This document shows positions 1 through 6,155 of a DNA stretch of 6,155 bases, piece by piece; position 1 is the stretch's first letter, and every line of letters starts with the position of its first letter. Where the stretch lies: assembly GCA_903917425.1 (NCBI GenBank), contig CAIXAQ010000145.1, positions 1 through 6,155 of the forward strand, given 5' to 3'. Under the pieces are notes generated by a model. It did no database searches. It saw nothing but the letters and a program-made list of their open reading frames with translations, and had not been told where the DNA came from. This DNA comes from an uncultured Bacteroidales bacterium (GTDB lineage Bacteria; Bacteroidota; Bacteroidia; Bacteroidales; UBA4417). The translations under genes were made by a program, and so were the position numbers.

Positions 1-80
1 GAAACCCTGAAACCCTGAAACTCTGAAACCCTGAAACTCTGAAACCCTGAAACTCTGAAACCCTGAAACCCTGAAACCAT
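1..80. repeat. 8-bp tandem repeat array (GAAACCCT/GAAACTCT)
   Basis: Ten head-to-tail 8-base units fill the first 80 bases. Two versions differ by one C/T change: GAAACCCT (A) and GAAACTCT (B). The order is A A B A B A B A A, and the tenth unit (73-80) is degenerate, ending CCAT. The array starts at the window edge, so its true length is unknown. It ends 22 bases before the start codon of the next gene. Each + strand unit contains a TGA, and because 8 is not a multiple of 3 every + frame is closed within 24 bases; it is therefore non-coding on that strand. Such short-unit arrays can change copy number by replication slippage. Any effect on the downstream gene is inference. Confidence 0.95.
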
Positions 81-90
81 ATAAAAACGA

Positions 91-96
91 AAGGAG
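91..96 (+). promoter_or_regulatory. Shine-Dalgarno-like site of the kinase-like gene
   Basis: AAGGAG lies six bases before the ATG at 103, a canonical position for a ribosome binding site. It supports this ATG as the start. It stands out because the other genes in the window have A-rich leaders without such a motif, which is the usual situation in Bacteroidota. Confidence 0.6.
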
Positions 97-102
97 ACTA
101 CC

Positions 103-804
103 ATGGAAAACCGGCTTTTTGAATACATGAACAAGCGAATAAGTGGCGACTTTGTTCCATCAGAGTCAGTTTATGAAGCAGGTCCTGTAATAACCATTTC
201 CCGTCAGACCGGATGCGGTGCACGCCGGATAGCCTGGGCTTTATGCGAAGAACTAAACAAACGGAAACTTTCGCATAAAGCAGACCAGAAATGGAATTAT
301 ATCAACCGCGAAATTCTTCAGGCTTCTGCCGAACAACTTCACCTCGACCCCACAGTGCTGAATCATGTGATCACAGATAAAGACCGGGGTATCATGGATC
401 AGATTGTTGATGCTCTTTCGTCGCATTCGCATAAGAGTGATCAGAAAATTCTGAAAACCGTTCAGGAGGTGATACGGCAGTTTGGTAACAAAGGAAACGT
501 GATCATTATTGGCAGGGGAGGAGCCAGCATTTGCAAGGATATTAAGCGCTCGCTGCATATTCGGATCGAAGCACCGGAAGAATGGCGTATTTCTGAAATT
601 GCAAGACGAATGGATTTTAGCAAGGCGTACGCAACTGAATATGTTCATCGCAGAGACGCTGAGAGACAATTGCTTGTTACAAAACTCTTGGGCGCAAAAC
701 CTGATAACCTTGTTTATGATATTGAGATTAACCACAGCCGCTTCACCGAAAAAGAAATAATTGACACCATCCTGCAACTTGCGTTGATAAAAGGATTGGT
801 ATAA
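103..804 (+). CDS. cytidylate kinase-like family protein
   Basis: A 233-residue soluble protein that I assign to the cytidylate-kinase-like P-loop family (PF13189 type), which is related to, but distinct from, true CMP kinase (Cmk). The N-terminal beta strand and nucleotide-binding loop are at about residues 29-45 (VITISRQTGCGARRIAWAL). A second buried strand with a Gly-rich turn follows at 133-143 (VIIIGRGGASI). The strand-plus-helix HIRIEAPEEWRISEI at 152-166 and the Arg-rich RRDAERQLLVTKLLG at 183-197 fit the lid region. The C-terminal YDIEIN...FTEKEIIDTI (205-222) resembles the closing strand and helix of NMP kinases. The loop lacks the Lys of a classical Walker A motif and reads GCGARR; from memory, relatives usually have GSGG here. 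The substrate is therefore uncertain: it could phosphorylate CMP or another nucleotide, or be regulatory. The ATG start is supported by AAGGAG. It ends 23 bp before the ABC ATPase gene with no terminator between, so the two are probably co-transcribed. Confidence 0.85.
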   Translation: MENRLFEYMNKRISGDFVPSESVYEAGPVITISRQTGCGARRIAWALCEELNKRKLSHKADQKWNYINREILQASAEQLHLDPTVLNHVITDKDRGIMDQIVDALSSHSHKSDQKILKTVQEVIRQFGNKGNVIIIGRGGASICKDIKRSLHIRIEAPEEWRISEIARRMDFSKAYATEYVHRRDAERQLLVTKLLGAKPDNLVYDIEINHSRFTEKEIIDTILQLALIKGLV

Positions 805-827
805 TCCAGAAAAACTAAACCAAACTC

Positions 828-2564
828 TTGAAGCCTGATATAATTACAACTCAAGCCATACTTACTGTGAGCGATCTCAGTATCTCTTTCAATCACGATG
901 GAGTAGAAATCCCGGCTGTTGATCATATTTCTTTCGAACTGCTGCGAGGAAGCACCCTGGGCATTGTTGGTGAGTCTGGTTCGGGCAAATCGCTTACAGC
1001 ACTTGCTATCATGGGTTTGATCCCTAAACCAAACGGCAGGGTACCAAATGGTTCTATCCGTTTTCATACTACCGGGGGTACTGACTTTGATTTACTACAG
1101 TTTCCTGAAAAGGAAATGCGCCATTGGCGTGGAAAAAAAATTGCCATGATCTTCCAGGAACCTATGACTTCTTTGAACCCGGCCTACCGCTGCGGTAAGC
1201 AGGTTATTGAAAACATCCTGGAACACGAAAAGGTCTCGTTCAGCGAAGCACGTACACGCACGCTTGACCTTTTCAGGGAAGTAATGCTACCAGATCCCGA
1301 GCGGACATTTGATGCTTACCCGCACCAGATTTCGGGTGGACAGAAACAACGTGTTATGATCGCCATGGCCCTGGCCTGTAATCCCGATATTCTGATTGCC
1401 GACGAACCCACTACGGCATTGGATGTAACCGTTCAAAAAACCATACTTGAACTGTTGCGGACATTGCAAAAGAAACACAACATCAGCCTGATATTTATTT
1501 CTCACAACCTTGATGTAATTGCCGAGATTGCATCAAACGTACTGGTAATGTACAAAGGAAAAATTGTGGAAAAAGGAAGTATCGAACAAATCTTCAATCA
1601 TCCGCAACACCCGTATACCAAAGGATTACTTGCATGCAGGCCACCTCTGGGTAAACGTCCTGACCGGCTTAAAGTTATTGCCGATTTCATGGAAACAACC
1701 GGAAATGAAAGCGATACATTTGTTACACAATCAGAGCGGAATCGTCAACATGAGAAACTTTATTCCGAAAGACCTATTTTGCGGGCAGAGGGAATTAATA
1801 CCGTTTTTACCCTGAAACGTAATTTAGCCGGCAGATCCCTTAAGGAATATAAAGCTGTTAGCAATGTATCCTTCGAAGTATATCCCGGCGAAACTTTAGG
1901 ATTGGTGGGCGAATCTGGTTGCGGAAAGACGACACTTGGTCGCACCCTGCTCCGGCTTGTTGAACCTTCATCGGGAAATACAATATACAAGGACACACAG
2001 GTTAATACTCTGAATGTAAATGATTTGCGCGACATTCGCAAAAAATTACAGATCATTTTCCAGGATCCGTATTCTTCTTTGAATCCACGCATTACCATAG
2101 GCGAAGCCATTATCGAACCTATGCGTGTTCACAAACTGCATGAAAACGACAATACCCGAAAAGCTAAAGTGGCTGACTTACTGCAAAAAGTGGGCCTCGA
2201 TGCTGCACATTACGGCAGGTATCCGCACGAGTTTTCGGGCGGGCAACGGCAGCGTATCTGCATTGCACGCGCACTCGCCGTTGAACCCGAGTTTATTATC
2301 TGCGACGAATCGGTTTCGGCCTTGGATGTTTCGGTTCAGGCCCAGGTTTTGAATTTGCTGAACGATCTGAAAAAAGAATTCGGGCTTACATACCTGTTCA
2401 TCAGCCACGATCTATCTGTGGTTCGCTATATGAGCGACCGGCTGATGGTGATGAAAAATGGTGAAATACAGGAAATGGGCGATGCCGATGAGGTTTATTC
2501 GAATCCAAAATCGGAATATACCCGAAAATTAATAAATGCCATTCCGGGACGGGAAATTGCATAA
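828..2564 (+). CDS. fused dipeptide/oligopeptide-type ABC transporter ATP-binding protein (two ATPase domains)
   Basis: A 578-residue protein with two complete ABC ATPase domains, arranged like a DppD-DppF or GsiA/YejF fusion. Domain 1 has Walker A GESGSGKS (48-55), Q-loop Gln110 in IFQEPMTSLNP, signature SGGQKQR (169-175), Walker B ILIADE (188-193) and H-loop His226. It is followed by HPQHPYTKGLL (258-268), the C-terminal motif typical of oligopeptide importers. Domain 2 has Walker A GESGCGKT (361-368), Q-loop Gln412, signature SGGQRQR (470-476), Walker B FIICDE (489-494) and His527. All catalytic motifs are intact in both halves, so the protein should be an active cytoplasmic ATPase energising an inner-membrane importer of peptides or similar solutes. 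No permease or binding-protein gene lies in the window, so the substrate is unknown. The start is TTG: an in-frame TAA at 816-818 excludes anything further upstream, no ATG precedes the first domain, and a later GTG (867) would cut into its first beta strand. Confidence 0.93.
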   Translation: MKPDIITTQAILTVSDLSISFNHDGVEIPAVDHISFELLRGSTLGIVGESGSGKSLTALAIMGLIPKPNGRVPNGSIRFHTTGGTDFDLLQFPEKEMRHWRGKKIAMIFQEPMTSLNPAYRCGKQVIENILEHEKVSFSEARTRTLDLFREVMLPDPERTFDAYPHQISGGQKQRVMIAMALACNPDILIADEPTTALDVTVQKTILELLRTLQKKHNISLIFISHNLDVIAEIASNVLVMYKGKIVEKGSIEQIFNHPQHPYTKGLLACRPPLGKRPDRLKVIADFMETTGNESDTFVTQSERNRQHEKLYSERPILRAEGINTVFTLKRNLAGRSLKEYKAVSNVSFEVYPGETLGLVGESGCGKTTLGRTLLRLVEPSSGNTIYKDTQVNTLNVNDLRDIRKKLQIIFQDPYSSLNPRITIGEAIIEPMRVHKLHENDNTRKAKVADLLQKVGLDAAHYGRYPHEFSGGQRQRICIARALAVEPEFIICDESVSALDVSVQAQVLNLLNDLKKEFGLTYLFISHDLSVVRYMSDRLMVMKNGEIQEMGDADEVYSNPKSEYTRKLINAIPGREIA

Positions 2565-2577
2565 TTTACGTTCACCG

Positions 2578-2829
2578 TCGTAGAGACGCGATGCCTCGCG
2601 TCTCACAACGATGCAAAATAGCACAAAATGGCGCAAAAAACAAATAACGATAGAGACGCGAGGCATCGCGTCTCAGAACGGCATAAAACAACAAAATCAA
2701 TTGAGACGCGATGCATCGCGTCTCACAACGGCATAAAACAACAAAATCAATTGAGACGCGAGGCATCGTGTCTCTACAACGAAAAAAAACAACAAAATTA
2801 ACAGAGACGCGATGCATCGCGTCTCTACA
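2578..2829. repeat. array of five 22-bp palindromes, partly in 50-bp tandem register
   Basis: The 318-bp gap between the ABC ATPase gene and rnr is mostly filled by five palindromes with arms GAGACGCG and CGCGTCTC around a six-base centre. Cores lie at 2583-2604 (centre ATGCCT), 2653-2674 (AGGCAT), 2703-2724 (ATGCAT, perfect), 2753-2774 (AGGCAT, with one arm change C to T that still allows a G-U pair in RNA) and 2804-2825 (ATGCAT, perfect). The centre of copy 1 is the reverse complement of that of copies 2 and 4, so it may be in inverted orientation. The spacers after copies 2 and 3 are 28 bp and differ at one base, making a true 50-bp tandem repeat; the others are 48 and 29 bp. Traces of longer arms (GTAGAG, CTCTAC, ACAACG) surround several copies. 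The elements resemble dispersed REP-like palindromes. No T-run follows any copy on the + strand, so they are not classical terminators. Confidence 0.95.
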
Positions 2830-2840
2830 CCAAAAAAAAA

Positions 2841-2870
2841 TATTTCTCCGGGCAAAATAATCCGGAAATA
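2841..2870 (+). other. weak inverted repeat just upstream of rnr
   Basis: TATTT-CT-CCGG at 2841-2851 can pair with CCGGAAATA at 2862-2870, giving nine pairs with a two-base bulge and a ten-base loop. It ends 12 bases before the rnr ATG, so in mRNA it would sit at the edge of the ribosome landing site. The stem has only four strong pairs in a row, and a role is speculative. I saw no TAnnTTTG promoter motif anywhere in 2565-2882. Confidence 0.3.
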
Positions 2871-2882
2871 AATAAAACAAAA

Positions 2883-5045
2883 ATGACAAAAAAGAAAAAT
2901 AATCCGCAGGCAAATATTGCCCGCAACGAATTTACCAACCAGGTTTTCAACCTGTTCTCGGTGAATTCCGAAAGCGCATTCAACTTCAGGCAAACGGCCT
3001 CCCAATTAGGAATTACCGACAAACGCGAAAAAGACCAGATCCGGTCGGTACTCGAACAACTTTGCATTCAGGGTTCGCTGATCGAAACAAACCGCGGAAA
3101 ATATAAACTGAACCCCAAACTCATTACCGCTATTGCCAAAGCCAACACGGTGACGGGAACCGTTGATATGAAAGCCACAGGCAAGGCCTACATCATGAGT
3201 CCCGATCTGCCTGAAGATGTTTTTGTTGAGGCTAACAACACGGGTCATGCTCTTAACGGCGATAAAGTAAAAGTGCACCTCTTCCCAAAACGGAAAAACA
3301 AAAAGCAGGAAGGTTTAATTGTGGAAATTGTGGAACGCGCCAAAAAACAATTTGTTGGCATAGTGCATGTTTCCAAACGTTTTGCATTCCTGGTGCCCGA
3401 TAGTCCGCTTATCAGTGTTGATATCTACATTCCGTTGAATGCGCTTAAAGGAGCAAAACACGGTCAGAAGGCGGTGGCTCTGATCAGCGAGTGGCCCGAA
3501 AAAGCAACCAATCCGATTGGCGAAATTATACATGTACTTGGCCAGCCGGGCGATAACAATGTTGAGATGAATGCCATCCTGGCAGAATTCGACTTCCCGC
3601 TCGAATTCCCCAAAGCTGCCGAAGCTGAGGCAAAGAAAATAAAAAATGAAGTACCTGCTGCTGAAATTGCCAGGCGCCGCGACTTTCGCAACATCTGGAC
3701 CTGTACCATTGACCCGGTAGATGCAAAGGATTTTGATGATGCCCTTTCACTTCAGAAACTGCCCGATGGAAACTGGGAAGTTGGCGTGCATATTGCCGAT
3801 GTTTCGCATTATGTAACTCCCGGAAGTGCCATTGATACCGAAGCTTATGAAAGGGGAACCTCTATATACCTTGTAGACCGTACCATCCCGATGCTCCCCG
3901 AACAACTTTCGAACCTGGTATGCTCTCTCAGGCCCGATGAAGAAAAACTCTGCTTTTCGGCCGTTTTCAAACTGAACGAGAAAGCAGAAATCCTTAACGA
4001 ATGGTTTGGACGTACCGTTATAAAATCGGACAGAAGATATGCTTACGAGGAAGTGCAGGTGATTATTGAAGGTGCCGAAGGTGATTTTAAAAGCGAACTT
4101 ATGACCTTGCATAATTTATCTTCTAAATTACGAGAAGACAGATTTAAAAAGGGTTCCATAGGCTTTAAGTCGCAGGAAGTAAAATTTAAGCTCGACGAAA
4201 AAGGCAAACCCATAGGGGTAATGATCAAAGAGCAAAAAGAGGCTAACTGGCTGATTGAAGACTTTATGCTGCTGGCAAACCGCCGGGTGGCCGAGCGCAT
4301 TGCCACACGAAAAAACAAAGAAGGTGAAGCTAAAACATTTGTTTACCGAATCCATGATCAGCCTAACCCGGAAAAACTGGTACGTTTTTCGGAATTTTTG
4401 CAAAAGCTGGGCTACGGGTTTCAAACTAACAGCCGTAAAAGTATTACCGCTTCCTTTAATTCCTTATTCGATCAGATCCTTGGAAAAGGCGAGGAAAATA
4501 TGATAGAAACCATTGCCATTCGCACCATGGCACGGGCCGAATATTCGACTCATAACATAGGTCATTACGGACTTTCGTTTAAATACTACAGCCACTTTAC
4601 TTCGCCCATACGCCGCTATCCCGACCTGATGGTTCACCGCTTGTTGCAGTGGTACCTCGACGAAAAACCAAGTGCCTCGCAGGAAGAATACGATGAAAAA
4701 TGCAAGCATTCGTCGGACATGGAACGCAAAGCCATGGAAGCCGAACGTGCCAGTGTAAAATACAAACAAGCTGAATACCTGATGGATAGAATAGGGGAGG
4801 AGTTCGACGGGCAGATTTCGGGTGTGAGCAAATGGGGCATTTTTGTTGAACTTACCGAAAGTAAATGCGAAGGCATGGTTTCGCTCAGGCTGATGAATGA
4901 CGATTTTTATTACCTTGATGAAGAAAACTACCGTATTATCGGGCAACGTTGGGGTAAAACATACCGTTTAGGCGACCCTATCCGCATCAAGGTTAAAAAG
5001 ATAGATTTGCAGAAAAAGCAGATGGATTTTGATCTGGTAAGATAA
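2883..5045 (+). CDS. rnr: ribonuclease R (RNB-family 3'-5' exoribonuclease)
   Basis: A 720-residue hydrolytic exonuclease that degrades RNA from the 3' end, including structured RNA, and in other bacteria acts in mRNA turnover and rRNA and tmRNA quality control. Domains in order: a short Lys-rich N-terminus; a winged-helix-like segment (about 17-80); two OB-fold cold-shock domains (about 88-140 and 155-222); the RNB catalytic domain (about 265-590); and an S1 RNA-binding domain (about 638-720). The RNB metal-binding Asp cluster is intact in IDPVDAKDFDDA, with Asp277, Asp283, Asp285 and Asp286 spaced as in E. coli RNase R. GVHIADVSHYV (301-311), RTIPMLPEQLSN (333-344) and HFTSPIRRYPDLMVHR (571-586) are further family hallmarks. 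The S1 domain ends exactly at the C-terminus, so the long basic tail of the roughly 813-residue E. coli enzyme is absent; I believe this is common in Bacteroidota. The helical N-terminus separates it from RNase II. It starts at ATG in an A-rich leader without a Shine-Dalgarno site. Confidence 0.96.
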   Translation: MTKKKNNPQANIARNEFTNQVFNLFSVNSESAFNFRQTASQLGITDKREKDQIRSVLEQLCIQGSLIETNRGKYKLNPKLITAIAKANTVTGTVDMKATGKAYIMSPDLPEDVFVEANNTGHALNGDKVKVHLFPKRKNKKQEGLIVEIVERAKKQFVGIVHVSKRFAFLVPDSPLISVDIYIPLNALKGAKHGQKAVALISEWPEKATNPIGEIIHVLGQPGDNNVEMNAILAEFDFPLEFPKAAEAEAKKIKNEVPAAEIARRRDFRNIWTCTIDPVDAKDFDDALSLQKLPDGNWEVGVHIADVSHYVTPGSAIDTEAYERGTSIYLVDRTIPMLPEQLSNLVCSLRPDEEKLCFSAVFKLNEKAEILNEWFGRTVIKSDRRYAYEEVQVIIEGAEGDFKSELMTLHNLSSKLREDRFKKGSIGFKSQEVKFKLDEKGKPIGVMIKEQKEANWLIEDFMLLANRRVAERIATRKNKEGEAKTFVYRIHDQPNPEKLVRFSEFLQKLGYGFQTNSRKSITASFNSLFDQILGKGEENMIETIAIRTMARAEYSTHNIGHYGLSFKYYSHFTSPIRRYPDLMVHRLLQWYLDEKPSASQEEYDEKCKHSSDMERKAMEAERASVKYKQAEYLMDRIGEEFDGQISGVSKWGIFVELTESKCEGMVSLRLMNDDFYYLDEENYRIIGQRWGKTYRLGDPIRIKVKKIDLQKKQMDFDLVR

Positions 5046-5047
5046 TC

Positions 5048-5059
5048 ACAGAATTCTGT
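5048..5059. repeat. 12-bp perfect palindrome after the rnr stop
   Basis: ACAGAATTCTGT is a perfect 12-base palindrome three bases after the rnr stop codon and one base before the terminator hairpin. It could be a chance match or part of the 3'-end structure of the rnr transcript. No function can be assigned. Confidence 0.4.
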
Positions 5060-5060
5060 A

Positions 5061-5087
5061 AGGGGTTTCACACAAAGTGAAGCCCCT
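5061..5087 (+). terminator. probable terminator hairpin of rnr
   Basis: AGGGGTTTCAC (5061-5071) pairs with GTGAAGCCCCT (5077-5087) around the loop ACAAA. This gives an 11-bp stem with one G-U wobble and five strong pairs near the base. It lies 15 bases after the rnr stop codon. The following bases (GCTATTCGTTT) are only moderately T-rich, so termination may be partial, but the placement fits the end of the rnr transcript, and a separate promoter follows about 30 bases later. Confidence 0.75.
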
Positions 5088-5116
5088 GCTATTCGTTTAA
5101 GTTAATAATCATTTTT

Positions 5117-5148
5117 TTTGCACTCAGCTTAATAATAGTTTATATTTG
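5117..5148 (+). promoter_or_regulatory. Bacteroidota-type promoter for the zinc-ribbon/Yip1 gene
   Basis: TTTG at 5117-5120 (the -33 element) is followed after exactly 20 bases by TATATTTG at 5141-5148, which matches the -7 consensus TAnnTTTG in all six defined positions. The spacing suits the Bacteroidota housekeeping sigma factor. Transcription would begin about 5153-5157, leaving a leader of roughly 75-80 bases before the ATG at 5233. It sits just after the rnr hairpin, so the downstream gene appears to be transcribed independently. Confidence 0.7.
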
Positions 5149-5232
5149 CTATTCTTGTAGAACAGTTACTTGCTTTTGATGGAATTATTTGATTTATAAC
5201 CCATATTCATTAACCACAAAAACAAATTGCTT

Positions 5233-6036
5233 ATGAAATTCTGTCCGAATTGCGGAGCAGAGCTGAAACCGGAAGCCAAATTCTGTGCAGCCTGCGGAAC
5301 ACCAATTGCTCTTACACCTCCGCCTCCGGTACAACCGGCTCCACAACAACAAACGTATTACCAACAGCAGGAACCTGTGTATGAACAGGCGAGAGAAGCT
5401 TCAAATGCTTTTCAGGAAGCTATTTCAGGAAAAACGAACCTGGTTCAGCGTGTAATCAATATTTTAACAAAACCGAAAGAGGAATGGCTGGTGATAGCCG
5501 GAGAACAGCCTAATACCATGAAGCTGATTGGCGGCTATGCACTTATTTTAGCTCTTGTTCCTGCATTATCGGCTTTCATAAAGTACGGTATTATTGGTTT
5601 TTCATATATGGGATATACCTCCCGGAGTATTACTTCAGGTATTCAGACAGGTCTGGTACAACTGCTATCGGCAGTAATCGGCGTGTATTTGCTGGCATGG
5701 GTAATTGATATGTTGGCTCCATCATTTGGTTCGCAGAAAAACTTCGGGCGTTCGCTGCAATTAGCTGTGTATGCTTCAACACCACAATGGGTTGCAGGCA
5801 TTCTTCTTCTTCTTTCTACCACATTGAGTATGCTTATAATGCTATTTGGCCTGTATGCAATTTATTTACTGGCAATAGGCATACCCGTACTTAAAAATAC
5901 TCCCAAAGATAAAGTTGTGGGATATGTGGCTTTAATTATTGTAGCAATGATAGTAATTGGGTTGGTTTTAGGACTTGTTCTTGCTGCCATACTTGGACTT
6001 TTCTTTGCCGGAAGTTTGAGTGGATTGGGACTTTAA
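5233..6036 (+). CDS. zinc-ribbon and Yip1-type multi-pass membrane protein
   Basis: A 267-residue membrane protein with a small cytoplasmic-type N-terminal domain. Residues 1-24 form a zinc ribbon with Cys4, Cys7, Cys18 and Cys21 (CPNCG and CAACG knuckles) that should bind one zinc ion. A flexible Pro/Gln-rich linker follows (about 27-50). Residues 68-260 resemble the Yip1 family: an amphipathic start with a characteristic LTKPKEEW (78-85), then about five hydrophobic segments near 97-117, 140-160, 186-203, 204-220 and 228-258. There is no signal peptide, so the first transmembrane segment would direct insertion into the inner membrane. The family has no settled biochemical role in bacteria, so I do not assign one. 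I start it at ATG 5233 because the family typically begins MKFCP; an in-frame TTG at 5227 would add only two residues. The gene has its own promoter, and 102 bp downstream a second gene begins with the same five residues. Confidence 0.85.
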   Translation: MKFCPNCGAELKPEAKFCAACGTPIALTPPPPVQPAPQQQTYYQQQEPVYEQAREASNAFQEAISGKTNLVQRVINILTKPKEEWLVIAGEQPNTMKLIGGYALILALVPALSAFIKYGIIGFSYMGYTSRSITSGIQTGLVQLLSAVIGVYLLAWVIDMLAPSFGSQKNFGRSLQLAVYASTPQWVAGILLLLSTTLSMLIMLFGLYAIYLLAIGIPVLKNTPKDKVVGYVALIIVAMIVIGLVLGLVLAAILGLFFAGSLSGLGL

Positions 6037-6138
6037 ACCGACTTGAAGAATAAAATCTCAAACAGCATATTCGTTACTGAACTGATTTTTTCAAAAATCT
6101 GAAATCTTCTGTTTTAATAAAGTTAAACCTGATTTATT

Positions 6139-6155
6139 ATGAAATTCTGCCCTCA
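6139..6155 (+). CDS. 5' fragment of a probable second zinc-ribbon protein gene
   Basis: The last 17 bases read ATG AAA TTC TGC CCT CA, encoding MKFCP followed by His or Gln. This matches the first five residues of the preceding zinc-ribbon/Yip1 protein, with the first Cys of a CPxC knuckle in place. It is therefore likely a tandem paralogue, or at least another zinc-ribbon protein, running off the window. The 102-bp gap before it holds no clear promoter; an AT-rich inverted repeat (GATTTTT at 6084-6090 against AAAAATC at 6093-6099) is too weak to call a terminator. It could be co-transcribed with the gene at 5233. Confidence 0.6.

Noticed and set aside
1..80. Minus-strand open frame from an ATG at 80-78 (MVSGFQGFRV...) running off the window
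   Set aside because: The frame is open only because the 8-bp unit has no stop in this direction. The peptide is purely repeat-derived and no ribosome binding site precedes it.
253..777. 174-codon minus-strand open frame inside the kinase-like gene
   Set aside because: It lies antisense to a gene with clear family motifs, and its translation shows no recognisable domain.
2583..2825. CRISPR-like pattern: 22-bp repeats with about 28-bp spacers
   Set aside because: The repeats are palindromes with changing centres, two spacers are nearly identical to each other, spacing varies (48, 28, 28, 29), and no cas gene is present.
2572..3067. Minus-strand open frames with repeated peptides such as ETRCIAS and RRDASRL
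   Set aside because: They arise from translating the palindrome array in different frames and run into the rnr coding region. A 50-bp period is not a multiple of three, and no start signal or family similarity is visible.
4464..4946. 160-codon minus-strand open frame inside rnr
   Set aside because: It is antisense to the conserved RNB and S1 coding region. The Phe/His-rich translation is typical of a shadow frame.
5179..5199. Six-codon upstream open frame (MELFDL) in the leader of the zinc-ribbon gene
   Set aside because: A frame this short is expected by chance in an AT-rich leader, and it has no attenuator-like codon bias or paired hairpins.
6084..6099. AT-rich inverted repeat GATTTTT/AAAAATC between the two zinc-ribbon genes
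   Set aside because: With only two bases between the arms, at most six A/T-dominated pairs could form, which is too weak to support a terminator call.

Overview
The window looks like ordinary chromosomal DNA from a member of the Bacteroidota, probably Bacteroidales-like. The reasons are a near-perfect Bacteroidota promoter (TTTG, 20 bases, TATATTTG) upstream of the last complete gene, A-rich leaders mostly without Shine-Dalgarno sequences, TAA stops on all four complete genes, and the gene families present. This is an inference from sequence style; no rRNA or other taxonomic marker is present.

All genes lie on the + strand. From the left: an 8-bp tandem repeat array (1-80) runs up to the leader of a cytidylate-kinase-like P-loop gene (103-804). 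This is followed after 23 bp by a fused two-domain oligopeptide-type ABC ATPase starting at a TTG (828-2564). A 318-bp intergenic region (2565-2882) holds five copies of a 22-bp palindrome, three of them in strict 50-bp register. Then come ribonuclease R (rnr, 2883-5045), a hairpin that probably terminates it (5061-5087), and a promoter (5117-5148). Last are a zinc-ribbon plus Yip1-type membrane protein gene (5233-6036) and the first 17 bases of another gene starting MKFCP (6139-6155), probably a paralogue of it.

The first two genes probably form one transcription unit. Their functions (a nucleotide-kinase-like enzyme and the ATPase of a peptide importer) are not obviously linked, and no permease or binding protein is present. 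RNase R is a housekeeping 3'-5' exonuclease. The zinc-ribbon/Yip1 gene has its own promoter and may be the first of a tandem family.

I found no mobile element, CRISPR array, tRNA, rRNA or defence system, and nothing that clearly amounts to a new biological system. The most unusual parts are non-coding: the palindrome array in front of rnr and the 8-bp array in front of the kinase-like gene.
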